Part shown: positions 63,186 to 64,000 of the stretch, one piece after another
Layout: the number at the start of each line of letters is the position of its first letter
Position numbering within the stretch: the first letter of the stretch is position 1
Notes under the pieces: model-generated
Told to the model about the DNA's origin: nothing
The model's input: only the letters and a program-made list of their open reading frames with translations
Database searches by the model: none
Position numbers and translations under genes: made by a program
Source: Edolisoma coerulescens
Taxonomy: Eukaryota > Chordata > Aves > Passeriformes > Campephagidae
Assembly: GCA_013397115.1 (NCBI GenBank)
Contig: VWZW01004687.1
Location: forward strand, 259,267-323,266
Direction of reading: 5' to 3'
Length of the DNA stretch: 64,000 nucleotides

Positions 63186-64000
63186 ACTTGGTGATCTCCA
63201 GAGTGGTGTCTTCCAATTTCCTCTGTTCTGTGTACCTTTAAAATAAAATCTACAAGAAGCTAAAGCAATGTCGAGAGACTCTCTCAAGGAATTGCTCAGA
63301 CTGTGCTTGCTCTACTGGGAGGTCTCCTTGATGCAGCAGCAGCTCCCTGGAATCAACCCACCATCACAGAGCACTAGCGCATCAGTGAGGATCTGCGTAG
63401 CCACAGTGGCTGAGCAAAAGGGGGTGCTGACCTAAGTCTGCTCAAGCACTCCTTCAAACCAGTTCCAAGGATAGCAGAATCCACTGGAAGCTGGTGCACT
63501 TGCTTTATTTTCCTATCACATTAATAAATCTGTAGTTAACCTATTGATGACCTAGGGTTCAATACATTAAAATAATCACAATTTGATGAACAAACTCCTA
63601 AAAAGGTGTTTTCAGCAAGAATATGTGTTTGGAAAATAACACAAATCATACAGTTAGGTCAAATCAATTTACTTTTCTGGGACTGTTTGGCAGTAGTTTG
63701 AGTGGAGGTCTCTTATAGCTGTGCTTTTTTGTATCCAACAGTGTTTTGATGATATCTCACCTTCAGATTAGGAATGCTTACAGGTATTTGCCAATTAATT
63801 TTTTTCTTGATAATTTCTCAATGCTAAAAGTTAACCTTGCTAGCTCTTCTCTACAGTGAAGAATTTTCTTGTGATACCTAAAGGTAGCACATTAATGACT
63901 ACTGACACAATCTGAATCCTGAAACACAGTCTCTGCAGAGATTCACATGGCTTCAGGCTTTTATTTTCCAATCTGAAGAAATTATTTCATGGTTCCTAAT
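63186..64000. other. intergenic, window end
   Basis: About 815 bp with no gene or repeat I recognise. Nothing is supported here. Confidence 0.7.

Overview
The window looks like a piece of a bird genome. It is AT-rich and gene-poor. It carries CR1 (chicken repeat 1) non-LTR retrotransposon copies and endogenous-retrovirus solo LTRs of types I recognise from birds. The only protein-coding gene I can support is the 3' portion of EYA1 (eyes absent homolog 1), on the + strand. No bacterial, viral-genome, CRISPR, rRNA or tRNA signal was found.

Layout. Bases 1-23773 are read as one long EYA1 intron; I searched it for the missing Eya-domain exons (the one with the catalytic DLDET motif and the one ending just before ECDQ) and found neither, so they lie upstream of the window. 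This intron holds an internally deleted CR1 with both ends present (about 1100-4403, + strand) and a second CR1 remnant (about 8150-8940, - strand). Six coding exons follow: 23774-23832, 24026-24186, 24390-24504, 24804-24925, 27097-27197 and 34520-34600. They total 639 nt (212 codons plus a stop) and join with continuous phase. If the bird protein matches human EYA1 in length (592 residues, from memory), they encode residues 381-592. A CR1 tail lies in the 2.2-kb intron (about 26300-26553). The 3' UTR runs from 34601 to about 36755, with a poly(A) signal at 36734.

From about 36.76 kb to the end I see no supported gene. This intergenic stretch holds three solo LTRs, all read as - strand: 40507-41097 (perfect 5-bp target-site duplication), 46921-47955, and 48397-48966 (short perfect duplication, many intact CpGs). 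It also holds one more CR1 tail (about 62860-63185, + strand) and some microsatellites.

Function. EYA1 is a HAD-fold protein tyrosine phosphatase and SIX-family transcriptional co-activator in ear, kidney and branchial-arch development. The exons here encode the C-terminal two thirds of the Eya domain, including HAD motifs II, III and IV (Thr502, Lys534, Asp556 and Glu560 by alignment). One intron uses a GC-AG splice pair, the most interesting direct sequence observation. Nothing here amounts to a new biological system. The other leads are CpG-dense islets inside the introns, a perfect 18-bp palindrome in the 3' UTR, the internally deleted CR1, and the cluster of same-strand LTRs.
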